This document shows, piece by piece, positions 1 to 7,802 of a stretch of DNA of 64,000 nucleotides. The DNA comes from Anaerolineae bacterium (GTDB lineage: Bacteria > Chloroflexota > Anaerolineae > Aggregatilineales > Aggregatilineaceae), in NCBI GenBank assembly GCA_018432315.1, contig JAHDLB010000025.1, positions 248,001 through 312,000 of the forward strand, read 5' to 3'. A program made the translations under genes and the position numbers. Position 1 is the first letter of the stretch; the number at the start of each line of letters is the position of its first letter. The notes below the pieces were generated by a model, which saw only the letters and a program-made list of their open reading frames with translations, was not told the DNA's origin and did no database searches.

Positions 1-3000
1 TCGGAGAACGCCAGGAAGTCCGCCGGCAGGACGGACGCCGCAGCGACCTGGTTGACGTACCGGGGCCGCCATTCGTTGATGACCTGCACCGGCAGCAGGT
101 CGCTCCGGCTGAGATCGATCGTATGGCCGGCGAACCGGTCGGCGCCGGCCCCGCGCCCTTTGGCGCCGACGAGCTTGTCGTCGTCGATCAGCCAGACGTA
201 GACCCCCTGCACGCCGAAGATGCCGGTGCTCTCGTGGCAGATCAGGTCGAGCACGTTGTCCCGGTCGAGCTGCGCGCTGATCGCCAGGCTGAGGCGGCCC
301 AGGTCCGTCGAGAGCATCCCGCGCCGCGCGGTGTCTTCGAACAGGTTGGCATTTTCGAGCACGACGCCCAACTGCTGGCCGATGTTCGCCAACACCTGCT
401 GCAGATCCTTCTCCAGCGGCTCTTTGCCGCAGGTGCTGATGCTCAACAGGCCGATCTCCGAGCCGCGCGCGACCAGGGGGACGCTGAAGAACTCGTGGCG
501 CTGCCCGTCCGCCAGCGTGACCGGCGGCAGCGTGGCCCCCGGCGGCAGGCGGTCCAGCCGGCGGGTCACCTCGTCGGGCAGCCCTGCCGCGGCCCGCAGG
601 CGCAGCTCCTGCGAGGCAGTATCGTGCTGGTGGATCATGCCCCCTTCGAGATCGAGCGTTTCCAGCACGCGCCCCAGCGACGCGCTCAGCAGGTTGTCGT
701 GAACTAGCGCCTCGTTGCTGGCGGCCAGCACGTTGTTGAGCGCGCGCAGCGCCCGGTTCTGGCGGCTGGCTTCTTCGAGCAGGCGGAAGTTCTCGACCGC
801 GGACGCGATGTGGTTGGCGAAAACCTGCGCGATCTGGAAATCGTCCTCGGTGAAACTGCCCGGCGTGTAGCTGTCCACGTTCAACAGGCCGATCGCCCGG
901 TCGCGCACGATCAGCGGCGCGCCGATCCAACTGGCCGGGTCGTCTGTCTCCGCCTCGACCGGGGCGCGCAGCTTGGCGCGCCACAACTCGTGATCCCGCG
1001 TGCGGCGCACCAGCATCGGGCGCCTGGTCCTGATCATCCGATCGATGAGCGGGAAATGCGCGATGGGGATCAGCTCGCTGGACGGCACGTCGGACATATC
1101 CGGGTACCCGACGCGCGGCGTCCAGGTCCGGTCGTCCACGTTGATCAGGCCGATGTGCGCGCGGTCGAACGTCATCAATTCGGCCAGATGGCGCAGCGAG
1201 GCCGACAGCGCGCTGTCGAGATCGGGGCTGGAGGTCAGGTCGATCGATGCCTGTTGGAGCACCTCGGCCTGGACGCGCCGCCGCTGCTCGGCCTCGAACA
1301 GGCGCGCGTTCTGGACCGCGATCACGGCCTGGTCGGCGAAGGTTGCGGCCAGCTTGAGGTGGGCTTCGGTGAAATAGCCCGGCTGGTTGTGCGCGAGGCT
1401 GATGCAGCCCAGCACTTGATCGCGCGTGACCAGCGGCACCCCCATCCAGGAATAGTAGCTGAAACTGCCGGGTTTCCACACGGAATCGACGGCGGTGTTC
1501 GCCACAAGTTGGGGCTTGCGCTCGTCGAACAGGCGCCTGAGATACGGAAACGACTCGATCGGGATGCGGACGTCTTCCAGCGAGCCATCCTGCGGCGCGC
1601 GGGTGAACCCGGCGTGCGCCCGGATCGCCAGCAGGCCGGGCTCGGCCATCAACAGCACGGTCGCGCGATCGTAGTTCAGCAGGGTGGCAAGCTGTTTCAG
1701 CATGGCCTCCAGCGCTTCGCCCAGGTTCTGGCTGTTGAGAATGCTGGCAACCTCGCGCATGGCTTCGGCGATCTGGCGCTGCTGGCGTTCGCGCGCGTGC
1801 AGGCGCGCGTTGTCCAGCGCCACCGCAAGCTGGCGGCCCACGCTGTCCAGCATCGCGATCTCGACCGCGTCGAATTTGCGCGGCGTGGGGAACACCACGC
1901 GCAGCAAGCCGATCACCCGGTCCCGCGCGATCAACGGGACGGCGGCGCCGGTATTCAGCGCGCCGTCACGACCGTCCAGGGCGGTGCTCGTGTCGGTCGG
2001 GCCATTCGCCGACAGCACGACCTGCCGGGAGTGCATGATCTGCTCGACCAGGGTATCGCCGACCGCCAGCACCCCGGCGGGCGCGCCGAACGAGGGCACG
2101 TCGCCGCGGCTGCCCATCAGGTCCAGGTGAGTCTTGTCGGCCTCGTTGACCAGGTAGACCATGCTCTGCCCGGCCCCGGTGAGGGCGATGACCTGTTCGA
2201 GCGCGCGTTCCACCACCTGGTCGATCTCGAGCGACGAGGCGATCTCCGTGCTGATGGCCGTCATCGCCAGCAGCTCGCGGCTGCGCTCTTCGAGGCTGCG
2301 CCGGATGCGCGACGCGGTGATGTCGCGCAGGACGAGAAGCTGCCCGCCCGACAAATGGCGCACGTTGACCAGCGGCTCGCGGACAATGTGCAGCACGTAT
2401 TCCTCGCCGTCGAGCAGCAGATCGACCTCGCCCTCGGTTTCGTCCGTGCTCAGCAAACGCTCGATGGGGCGCGCGAACGCCGTCCCGCGCACCAGGTCGA
2501 ACAGGTGCGGCGGCGCAAAGGGGTTGGGGCGCTTTTCGCCCAGCCAGCGCGCGATCTGCGGGCTGAACCACACCACCCGGTGCCCCACATCCAGCACGAT
2601 CACGTTCTCGCCCGACACGGCCTGGGTGAGGAAGTCCAGCGGAATCTCGCGCCCGAGGCGGAAGATCACGAAGGCGAGCAGGCCCAGCGGCGGGACCAGT
2701 CCCAGCGCCGTGGCCACCACCGACCAACCCGCCCCCACGGACAGGGCCGCCCCCGCCACGGCCATCCCCACCAGCGACGCCCCGGCAAACGGGATCACCT
2801 CGCGCCAGCGGATCAGCCGGCGGTACTGCATCGCCGCCGCGAGCACCACGCCCACCAGCCCCAGACAGATCAGCGCCAGCGCGGCGACGAACGCCCTCAC
2901 CGGTTCTGCATCGAAAACGAAATGGACGTAATATGCATTCTCGACCGGCTGCACCAGATCGGTCCGGATGGGAAAGGCCTGCCACAGAAACGGCACGTTC

Positions 3001-3323
3001 AACCCGGCAACGATCAGCAGGCCCAGCGCCAGGAGGCGCGGCCAGTGCGCCTGGAGCCAGGTCTCGAAATAGAGGCCCACCAGGGCAATCGGGAAGAACA
3101 GGCAGGCGTTGAAGCTGGCGCTGACGAAAATACCGAGGGCGGCGGCCCCGGCCAGATCGCGATCGGAAGTCGTGCCCACCACCACGAACAGCGCCGTCAC
3201 CAGGACGGCACTCCACGCATATACGGCCAGCGCAGCATTCGAAACGCTGCGCGGCTGGCGGAGCATCACCGCCACCGCCAGCATCCCGTATAAACCCATG
3301 GGCACGAACAGGAGATAAGCCAT
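1..3323 (-). CDS. 7TM-PAS-multi-GAF sensor protein (C-terminus beyond window)
   Basis: The reading frame runs without a stop from the ATG at 3323 off the left edge (over 1100 residues). Residues 1-215 are hydrophobic with seven to eight membrane spans, as in the HisKA_7TM sensor class. A PAS-like unit follows (about 228-330), then at least five GAF units starting near residues 350, 520, 688, 863 and 1006; each begins with a helix and has the typical PL-x-R-D-x-[AV]-[IL]-G core. The effector domain (histidine kinase, GGDEF or phosphatase) would lie beyond position 1, so the output is unknown. It is probably a membrane-anchored sensor integrating small-molecule or redox inputs. The ATG is favoured because the first span starts at once. 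The AAA/winged-helix gene directly upstream on the same strand may belong to the same pathway. Long reading frames on the opposite strand here are GC-driven shadows. Confidence 0.85.
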   Translation of the reverse strand, partial: MAYLLFVPMGLYGMLAVAVMLRQPRSVSNAALAVYAWSAVLVTALFVVVGTTSDRDLAGAAALGIFVSASFNACLFFPIALVGLYFETWLQAHWPRLLALGLLIVAGLNVPFLWQAFPIRTDLVQPVENAYYVHFVFDAEPVRAFVAALALICLGLVGVVLAAAMQYRRLIRWREVIPFAGASLVGMAVAGAALSVGAGWSVVATALGLVPPLGLLAFVIFRLGREIPLDFLTQAVSGENVIVLDVGHRVVWFSPQIARWLGEKRPNPFAPPHLFDLVRGTAFARPIERLLSTDETEGEVDLLLDGEEYVLHIVREPLVNVRHLSGGQLLVLRDITASRIRRSLEERSRELLAMTAISTEIASSLEIDQVVERALEQVIALTGAGQSMVYLVNEADKTHLDLMGSRGDVPSFGAPAGVLAVGDTLVEQIMHSRQVVLSANGPTDTSTALDGRDGALNTGAAVPLIARDRVIGLLRVVFPTPRKFDAVEIAMLDSVGRQLAVALDNARLHARERQQRQIAEAMREVASILNSQNLGEALEAMLKQLATLLNYDRATVLLMAEPGLLAIRAHAGFTRAPQDGSLEDVRIPIESFPYLRRLFDERKPQLVANTAVDSVWKPGSFSYYSWMGVPLVTRDQVLGCISLAHNQPGYFTEAHLKLAATFADQAVIAVQNARLFEAEQRRRVQAEVLQQASIDLTSSPDLDSALSASLRHLAELMTFDRAHIGLINVDDRTWTPRVGYPDMSDVPSSELIPIAHFPLIDRMIRTRRPMLVRRTRDHELWRAKLRAPVEAETDDPASWIGAPLIVRDRAIGLLNVDSYTPGSFTEDDFQIAQVFANHIASAVENFRLLEEASRQNRALRALNNVLAASNEALVHDNLLSASLGRVLETLDLEGGMIHQHDTASQELRLRAAAGLPDEVTRRLDRLPPGATLPPVTLADGQRHEFFSVPLVARGSEIGLLSISTCGKEPLEKDLQQVLANIGQQLGVVLENANLFEDTARRGMLSTDLGRLSLAISAQLDRDNVLDLICHESTGIFGVQGVYVWLIDDDKLVGAKGRGAGADRFAGHTIDLSRSDLLPVQVINEWRPRYVNQVAAASVLPADFLAFS

Positions 3324-3360
3324 AGAGAGGCACCTAGCCGGTATTCAACTGGCAACCCGC

Positions 3361-3390
3361 CTGATAGTATACCATTTTACAGCCTATCAG
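3361..3390 (-). promoter_or_regulatory. extended -10 promoter inside a 7-bp inverted repeat, upstream of the sensor gene
   Basis: On the minus strand TGG-TATACT (TATACT at 3371-3366) forms an extended -10 element about 43 nt before the sensor ATG. It has no good -35. CTGATAG (3361-3367) and CTATCAG (3384-3390) form a perfect inverted repeat enclosing it, a plausible operator. Regulation is inferred from the overlap only. Confidence 0.45.
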
Positions 3391-3442
3391 CCTGGTGCCG
3401 TAACCGGCTGTACCGAAATTGTGACGCGCACCCACCCTCATT

Positions 3443-4846
3443 CTACAGGCTCGTGACACCGGCGGCCTCGGTGTTCGCCCGGTTGAGCCGGTATCCCCGC
3501 CCGCGAACGGTACTGATGAATCGGGGATTGGATGGATCGACTTCCAGCTTGGACCGCAGGCGGCTGACCAGCTTCTCGATCCGGGCGTCGTCCACGTCTC
3601 CCAGGTAGTCCTGTCCCCACACAGCCTCGACGATCTGGGCCTTGTCGCAGATTTTGTCCAGCCGCCCATACAGCAACAACAGCAGCCGGTATTCAAGCTC
3701 GGTCAGCGATTCGATTTCCCTGCCGTGGACCCACACCGTCCCCGCGTCGATGTCCACCCACACGCCGTCCGGCACCGACTGCTGCACCAGCCCCTGCCGC
3801 CGGGCGTAGTTCTCGAACAGGCGCGCGAACAGGCGAAGCCCGCCCGCGTCCTCCACCAACAGCCCCCGCAGCAGCAGCTCGCGCCGCTCGGCTTCGGTGA
3901 GCGCGGAGGCGCCGCCCGCGACAAACCGGGTCACCGCGTCGCGCTCGGAAGGCAGCAGGTGCTTCCAGAGCTTGCCCAGTTCGTTGCGCACCAGCCGGTG
4001 ATTCTCCAGCACATCCCCGGCCATGCTCAGCGCTTTCTCGGTGTAATTCGGCGGCGCGCCGGATTCGACCTCCATCACGACGTACGCCACCGCCTGGATC
4101 AGCCCCGGGTGGCCGCCGGCCTGCTCCAGAATGTAATCGCGCTCCGGCGGGTCGAGGTGATCGTTGGCCTGCTCGAAGACTTCAACCGCCAGCTCGGTCG
4201 CTTTGTCCGGGCTGAGGGGGACCAGGTAATGCTTGTACGCCGCGAACAGCTCGAAGAATTCGGCCAGGTCGTCGCCGCCGCCCACCGCCGACGGCGGCTT
4301 GAGCGTGGCGGTGACGTACGACAGCCGCTCGACGTATTTGTCTTTGAGCGCCCGCAGGTTCAAAAACACGCGCTCGTCCAGGCCGGTGAGCACGGCGTCG
4401 AACTCGTCCAGCAGCAGGACCACGTCTTGCTCGGGCTGGTCGCGCAGCAGGGCAATGATCGCATCGTTGAACGCCAGCGGAACCGCGAACGTGCCCGGCG
4501 ATTCGATGACGGTCTGGTAGTGGGCGGCCACGGCGTGCTTGAGCGCCACGCGCGGCACCGGCGCGCGATCGAGCGCCTCCAGGGCCGCGCGCAGGATCAC
4601 CTCGTACAGGCCCTGGGCGCTCATCTCCAGCATGCGGTTGCAGTCCACGTAGACCAGCATCACGGCGCGGCCCGTCAGCGCTTCGTAGCGGCGGGCGACC
4701 TCCGGCTCGACCATCTGGCGCAGCAGCATCGACTTTCCGAGGTTGCTCAGGCCGACAACCGAAACGGACTGCCCGGTCGCCAGCCGGTCGAGAACAGCGC
4801 TCACATCGTGCGATCGATAAGGCGTCAGGTGAAAATCAGAGTTCAT
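3443..4846 (-). CDS. AAA ATPase fused to C-terminal OmpR/PhoB-type winged helix
   Basis: This 467-aa soluble protein has a Walker A (GLSNLGKS, residues 32-39) and a Walker B (VVLLLDEFDAVL, DE at 147-148) in an ORC1/STAND-like ATPase module (about 1-330). The last 100 residues form a PhoB/OmpR winged helix, with the recognition segment DDARIEKLVSRLRSKL and the terminal wing FISTVRGRGYRL. There is no receiver domain, so ATP or ligand binding rather than phosphorylation probably controls DNA binding. No Shine-Dalgarno is visible before the ATG at 4846. A 24-bp palindrome sits 19-42 bp upstream, which suggests autoregulation. It lies upstream of, and on the same strand as, the GAF sensor, so the two may be co-regulated. 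Confidence 0.85.
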   Translation of the reverse strand: MNSDFHLTPYRSHDVSAVLDRLATGQSVSVVGLSNLGKSMLLRQMVEPEVARRYEALTGRAVMLVYVDCNRMLEMSAQGLYEVILRAALEALDRAPVPRVALKHAVAAHYQTVIESPGTFAVPLAFNDAIIALLRDQPEQDVVLLLDEFDAVLTGLDERVFLNLRALKDKYVERLSYVTATLKPPSAVGGGDDLAEFFELFAAYKHYLVPLSPDKATELAVEVFEQANDHLDPPERDYILEQAGGHPGLIQAVAYVVMEVESGAPPNYTEKALSMAGDVLENHRLVRNELGKLWKHLLPSERDAVTRFVAGGASALTEAERRELLLRGLLVEDAGGLRLFARLFENYARRQGLVQQSVPDGVWVDIDAGTVWVHGREIESLTELEYRLLLLLYGRLDKICDKAQIVEAVWGQDYLGDVDDARIEKLVSRLRSKLEVDPSNPRFISTVRGRGYRLNRANTEAAGVTSL

Positions 4847-4864
4847 AGGAAGCTAACTCACAGA

Positions 4865-4888
4865 GGGGCGATTGAAGTCAATCGCCCC
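4865..4888. promoter_or_regulatory. 24-bp near-perfect palindrome between two minus-strand genes
   Basis: GGGGCGATTGA (4865-4875) and its exact complement TCAATCGCCCC (4878-4888) are separated by 2 bp. It overlaps a minus-strand TTGACT that could be the -35 of the AAA/winged-helix gene. It could be an operator or a hairpin terminator of the preceding gene; the lack of a U-run and the 2-nt centre favour an operator. Confidence 0.5.
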
Positions 4889-4928
4889 CTGATTATGTGA
4901 CCAACTGGTCGTTGTATGGTGACGGTTA

Positions 4929-6659
4929 TCAGGCCGACGCGCGCAGCTTGCGCGCGATGAACACCACCGCCACCAGACCGATCGCCGCAATGGCGAGCAC
5001 CGTCAGGCCGTTGGAGCCATCCAGGCCGCCGTCGCCATCCGACGAGAATAACCCGCTCTGCGGCATTTCCGGCTCGACCGTATCGGTCGGCGTGACCAGG
5101 CCGGGCGTCCCTTCGGTGGGCGTGATGTTTTGCTCGGCGAAAGCCGTCGCCGTCAGGTCGATCGGCGCCAGCCCCGGTGTCGCCGTCGGCAGCGCCCCGA
5201 TGGTGAAGGTGATCTCGCCGCTGACGGGCACGTCGACCATGACGTACACCAGCTCGACAGTCGGATCGGGCACCAGCGCCTTGAGATCGTCGGGCAGCGA
5301 GTCGTAGTCGAGCTCCAGCCAGTAGATGCCCGGCTCCAGCGCGCCGAAGTCGAAGCTGCCGTCCGGGCCGGTGATCACGCTCGTGATGAACTCGTCCGGC
5401 TCAGGTGTGGGCGTGCCTTCGCCCTCTTGCGGCAGCGGGCCGAGTGCCTCGATGGGCACCACCCGCGCGAACGGCGGGATGGTGTAGCCGCTGGCGTCGT
5501 CCGGCGCAGGCGCGGACTCGCTCTCCGCCGCGTCTTCCTCGAACGCCTCGCCGCTGCTCAGTTCCAGCGTCAGCGAGTACGGCCCCGGCGCGGCCACGCT
5601 GTCCACGTTGATCGTGTACCGGCCATCGGCGGGCAGGGCGTAATCGAAGATCGCCGCGTTGAAGTCGCCGCCGCTGTCGTCGTCGTCGATCAAGAACTCG
5701 TCGTCCGGCCCCAACAGCTCAAGGAACAGGTCCATCTGCTCCGGCTCGCCGGCCTCGGTCGTGATCGTGATCAGGTCGCCTTCCGACCCGGTGAAGAACC
5801 ACGGATCGGGCGCGTTGCCGGTCAGCGTGCCCTGGACGGTCTGGCCGTAGCTGATCGGGCGCACGTCGGGCACGTCACCGGTCCCGGCCTCGCCGCCGGT
5901 CGCGCCGTCACCGATGCCCGGCGCGGGAGTTGTCTCCGGCGGGGCGACCTGGCCCTCGACGACTTCCGCCGTTTCTTCAGGCCCGGCAGGCGGGGCGGCA
6001 GGTGTGACCGATGCGGCGGGCGTCGGCACGATGGCGACCGGCGCCGGGTTGAACACGCCATCGCCATCATCGCGATAGAGGCGAATCCCCACGTTGCCGA
6101 AGACCGTGCCGTCTTCGTTGACCAGCCGCCCGCGAATCGTGCGCGCCGCGCTCTCGGTGGCCGTCATGGCCGCGTTCAGCGCTTCCTGCGTGGCGGCTTC
6201 GGAGGTGGCCGTCTGCCCGGCGAGGAATTCGGCGGTGGCCGTCTGTTCGGCTTCGAGCGTGGCCTGGGCGGACTGCGTCTGGAAGCTGATCTCGGTCTGC
6301 GTGGCGTTGAACTCGAACGTCATGATCGCTTCGCGCGTCGCCTGCTCGGCCAGCGCGACAGCCGTCACAGTATTGTCAAGCGCTATCGCCACCGCGGTAT
6401 TGGTCTGGATGACCGCCGTGCTGGTCATCTCGTTGGGCGACAGCTCATCGTCGCCGGTGACGGCCAGCGCGATCAACACGCCAACGATGACCAGGACCAA
6501 CACCAGCAAGATCGCGCCAACGATCTTGAAGGTCCGACTGACCCCGCCGCGCGGCTCTTCTTCCTCGGCAAACGGATCTTCCTCAAAGTCGAACGTTGGC
6601 GACTCGTCTAGGGCGCTGTAATCTTCGAGGTCTTGGAAAAGTTCGTCATCTTGGCTCAT
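4929..6659 (-). CDS. membrane-anchored surface protein with split SdrD/Cna-like domain and PPC-like insert
   Basis: 576 aa. Residues 1-43 are acidic and cytoplasmic, and 46-67 are a transmembrane helix. Residues 80-165 are Thr/Ala/Gln-rich with helical periodicity (probable coiled stalk). A carboxypeptidase-regulatory/SdrD-like strand set begins (GRLVNEDGTVFGNVGIRLYR), is interrupted by Pro/Thr linkers and a PPC-like beta sandwich (DPWFFTGSEGDLITI through YTINVDS), and resumes (TGPDGSFDFGALEPGIYWLE). The C-terminus has MPQSG, a hydrophobic span and a short basic tail, like a sortase sorting signal although not LPxTG. The Shine-Dalgarno GGAGGAAA lies 5 nt before the ATG. It follows the 359-aa protein by 63 nt and could be the last gene of the MutL operon or have its own promoter. 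Function is unknown beyond an envelope role. Confidence 0.8.
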   Translation of the reverse strand: MSQDDELFQDLEDYSALDESPTFDFEEDPFAEEEEPRGGVSRTFKIVGAILLVLVLVIVGVLIALAVTGDDELSPNEMTSTAVIQTNTAVAIALDNTVTAVALAEQATREAIMTFEFNATQTEISFQTQSAQATLEAEQTATAEFLAGQTATSEAATQEALNAAMTATESAARTIRGRLVNEDGTVFGNVGIRLYRDDGDGVFNPAPVAIVPTPAASVTPAAPPAGPEETAEVVEGQVAPPETTPAPGIGDGATGGEAGTGDVPDVRPISYGQTVQGTLTGNAPDPWFFTGSEGDLITITTEAGEPEQMDLFLELLGPDDEFLIDDDDSGGDFNAAIFDYALPADGRYTINVDSVAAPGPYSLTLELSSGEAFEEDAAESESAPAPDDASGYTIPPFARVVPIEALGPLPQEGEGTPTPEPDEFITSVITGPDGSFDFGALEPGIYWLELDYDSLPDDLKALVPDPTVELVYVMVDVPVSGEITFTIGALPTATPGLAPIDLTATAFAEQNITPTEGTPGLVTPTDTVEPEMPQSGLFSSDGDGGLDGSNGLTVLAIAAIGLVAVVFIARKLRASA

Positions 6660-6722
6660 GCTGTTTCCTCCGCGATAGCGGCATGACTAAGTACGCTGAT
6701 CGGCGTGCGATGTCCCAACCAT

Positions 6723-7802
6723 CTAGCCCAACAGCTCCAGGTTCGCCAGCGGGACCACCACCACGCGCTCGCTGGGCAGTTTCACCCGAGCGCAGGGCAG
6801 CCGCAGCCCGCTGCCAACGACCTGAGGTCCATCGGGCAGAGCCACCACCTCGCCAATCCGACCATAGCCCGGCGCGCGCACAATTCGCACCCTGGCCCCC
6901 ACGGCCACCGGCTGATCCAGCGCCGGCGCGGGCGGCAGAGTCCCCCCTGAGGGTAATGGGATCACGATCTCCGGGCGATCCTTCGACCAGGGATCGGGCA
7001 CGGCAGCATCGAAAGCGGCCTGCCGTCCCATGTTACTCTGCAATAGGGTATAAATCAATTCGGTCGAGCGGCGCTGTCCAAACCCTTCTGTAAGCAATAC
7101 TGGGAATGTAAGCTGCATCGCAAATTCGCGCAAGTTGGACGGCATGCTCGGCGCGACCACGCCGGCGACCTCCTGCTGTTGGGCGACCAGTAAGTCGCCC
7201 TTGTTGATCGGCGCCGGGCTGATGATCACCACGTGGCGGTATTCCGAGATGCGCACGTCGAGCTTGCTCAGCCCGACGAAGCCTTCCTCCGGCAGAAACC
7301 GGTAGGGGCTGAAGCGGTACTGCCCGTTGCCCCAGGCGCACTGGATGAGCGCGCCGTTGCCCACCACCTGGACGGCGTTCGGCTCCACCGACACCAGCTC
7401 GCCGGGGATCCTGGCCTGGATCTCGACTGCGCGCTCGCTGGCCTGGATGATGATCCGGCTGTCCTCGACCCGCACCACCTGCCCCTCCACCGGGGAGAGC
7501 ATCGACCTGGCCCGGCGGCCTTTGCCGCGCCGCGCCAGCTCCTGGCCGAACTGGACGCGCTGCCCCTCGCTGACCTCGATCAGCTCGGCGGCTTTTTGCG
7601 CCTGGCGGATGTTGAAGAACGCGGCCACATCCAGAATGCGGTACTGCTTGAGGATGTCGCCTTCGAGCACCACGGTCACGGCGTCGACCGACTGGCCGGC
7701 CACGATGTGCACCGGGCGCGGGATGGCCTGGGGCGGCAGGCGGCGCTCGCGCTGGATGCGGGTCAACCCCTGGATGATCGTCGTCTCAGGATAGGTTGCC
7801 AT
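6723..7802 (-). CDS. uncharacterised protein with barrel-sandwich-like and KOW-like segments, last gene of MutL operon
   Basis: 359 aa, soluble, mostly beta. The start is set at the ATG at 7802 because AGGAGG lies 6 nt upstream; a longer frame would add a basic low-complexity tail. The start overlaps the end of the MutL-like gene by 17 bp, indicating coupled expression. Residues about 70-120 look like a lipoyl/HlyD-type barrel-sandwich half (MLSPVEGQVVRVEDSRIIIQ). The C-terminal 60 residues resemble a KOW/SH3-like barrel (VGARVRIVRAPGYGRIGEVV). No catalytic motif is evident and I do not recognise a named family. Its position suggests it acts with the ATPase. Confidence 0.75.
   Translation of the reverse strand: MATYPETTIIQGLTRIQRERRLPPQAIPRPVHIVAGQSVDAVTVVLEGDILKQYRILDVAAFFNIRQAQKAAELIEVSEGQRVQFGQELARRGKGRRARSMLSPVEGQVVRVEDSRIIIQASERAVEIQARIPGELVSVEPNAVQVVGNGALIQCAWGNGQYRFSPYRFLPEEGFVGLSKLDVRISEYRHVVIISPAPINKGDLLVAQQQEVAGVVAPSMPSNLREFAMQLTFPVLLTEGFGQRRSTELIYTLLQSNMGRQAAFDAAVPDPWSKDRPEIVIPLPSGGTLPPAPALDQPVAVGARVRIVRAPGYGRIGEVVALPDGPQVVGSGLRLPCARVKLPSERVVVVPLANLELLG

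Noticed and set aside
810-3293. 827-aa open frame on the plus strand opposite the GAF sensor
   Set aside because: Composition is Arg/Gln/His-rich with no domain, and the minus-strand frame carries clear TM, PAS and GAF motifs; it is a high-GC shadow.
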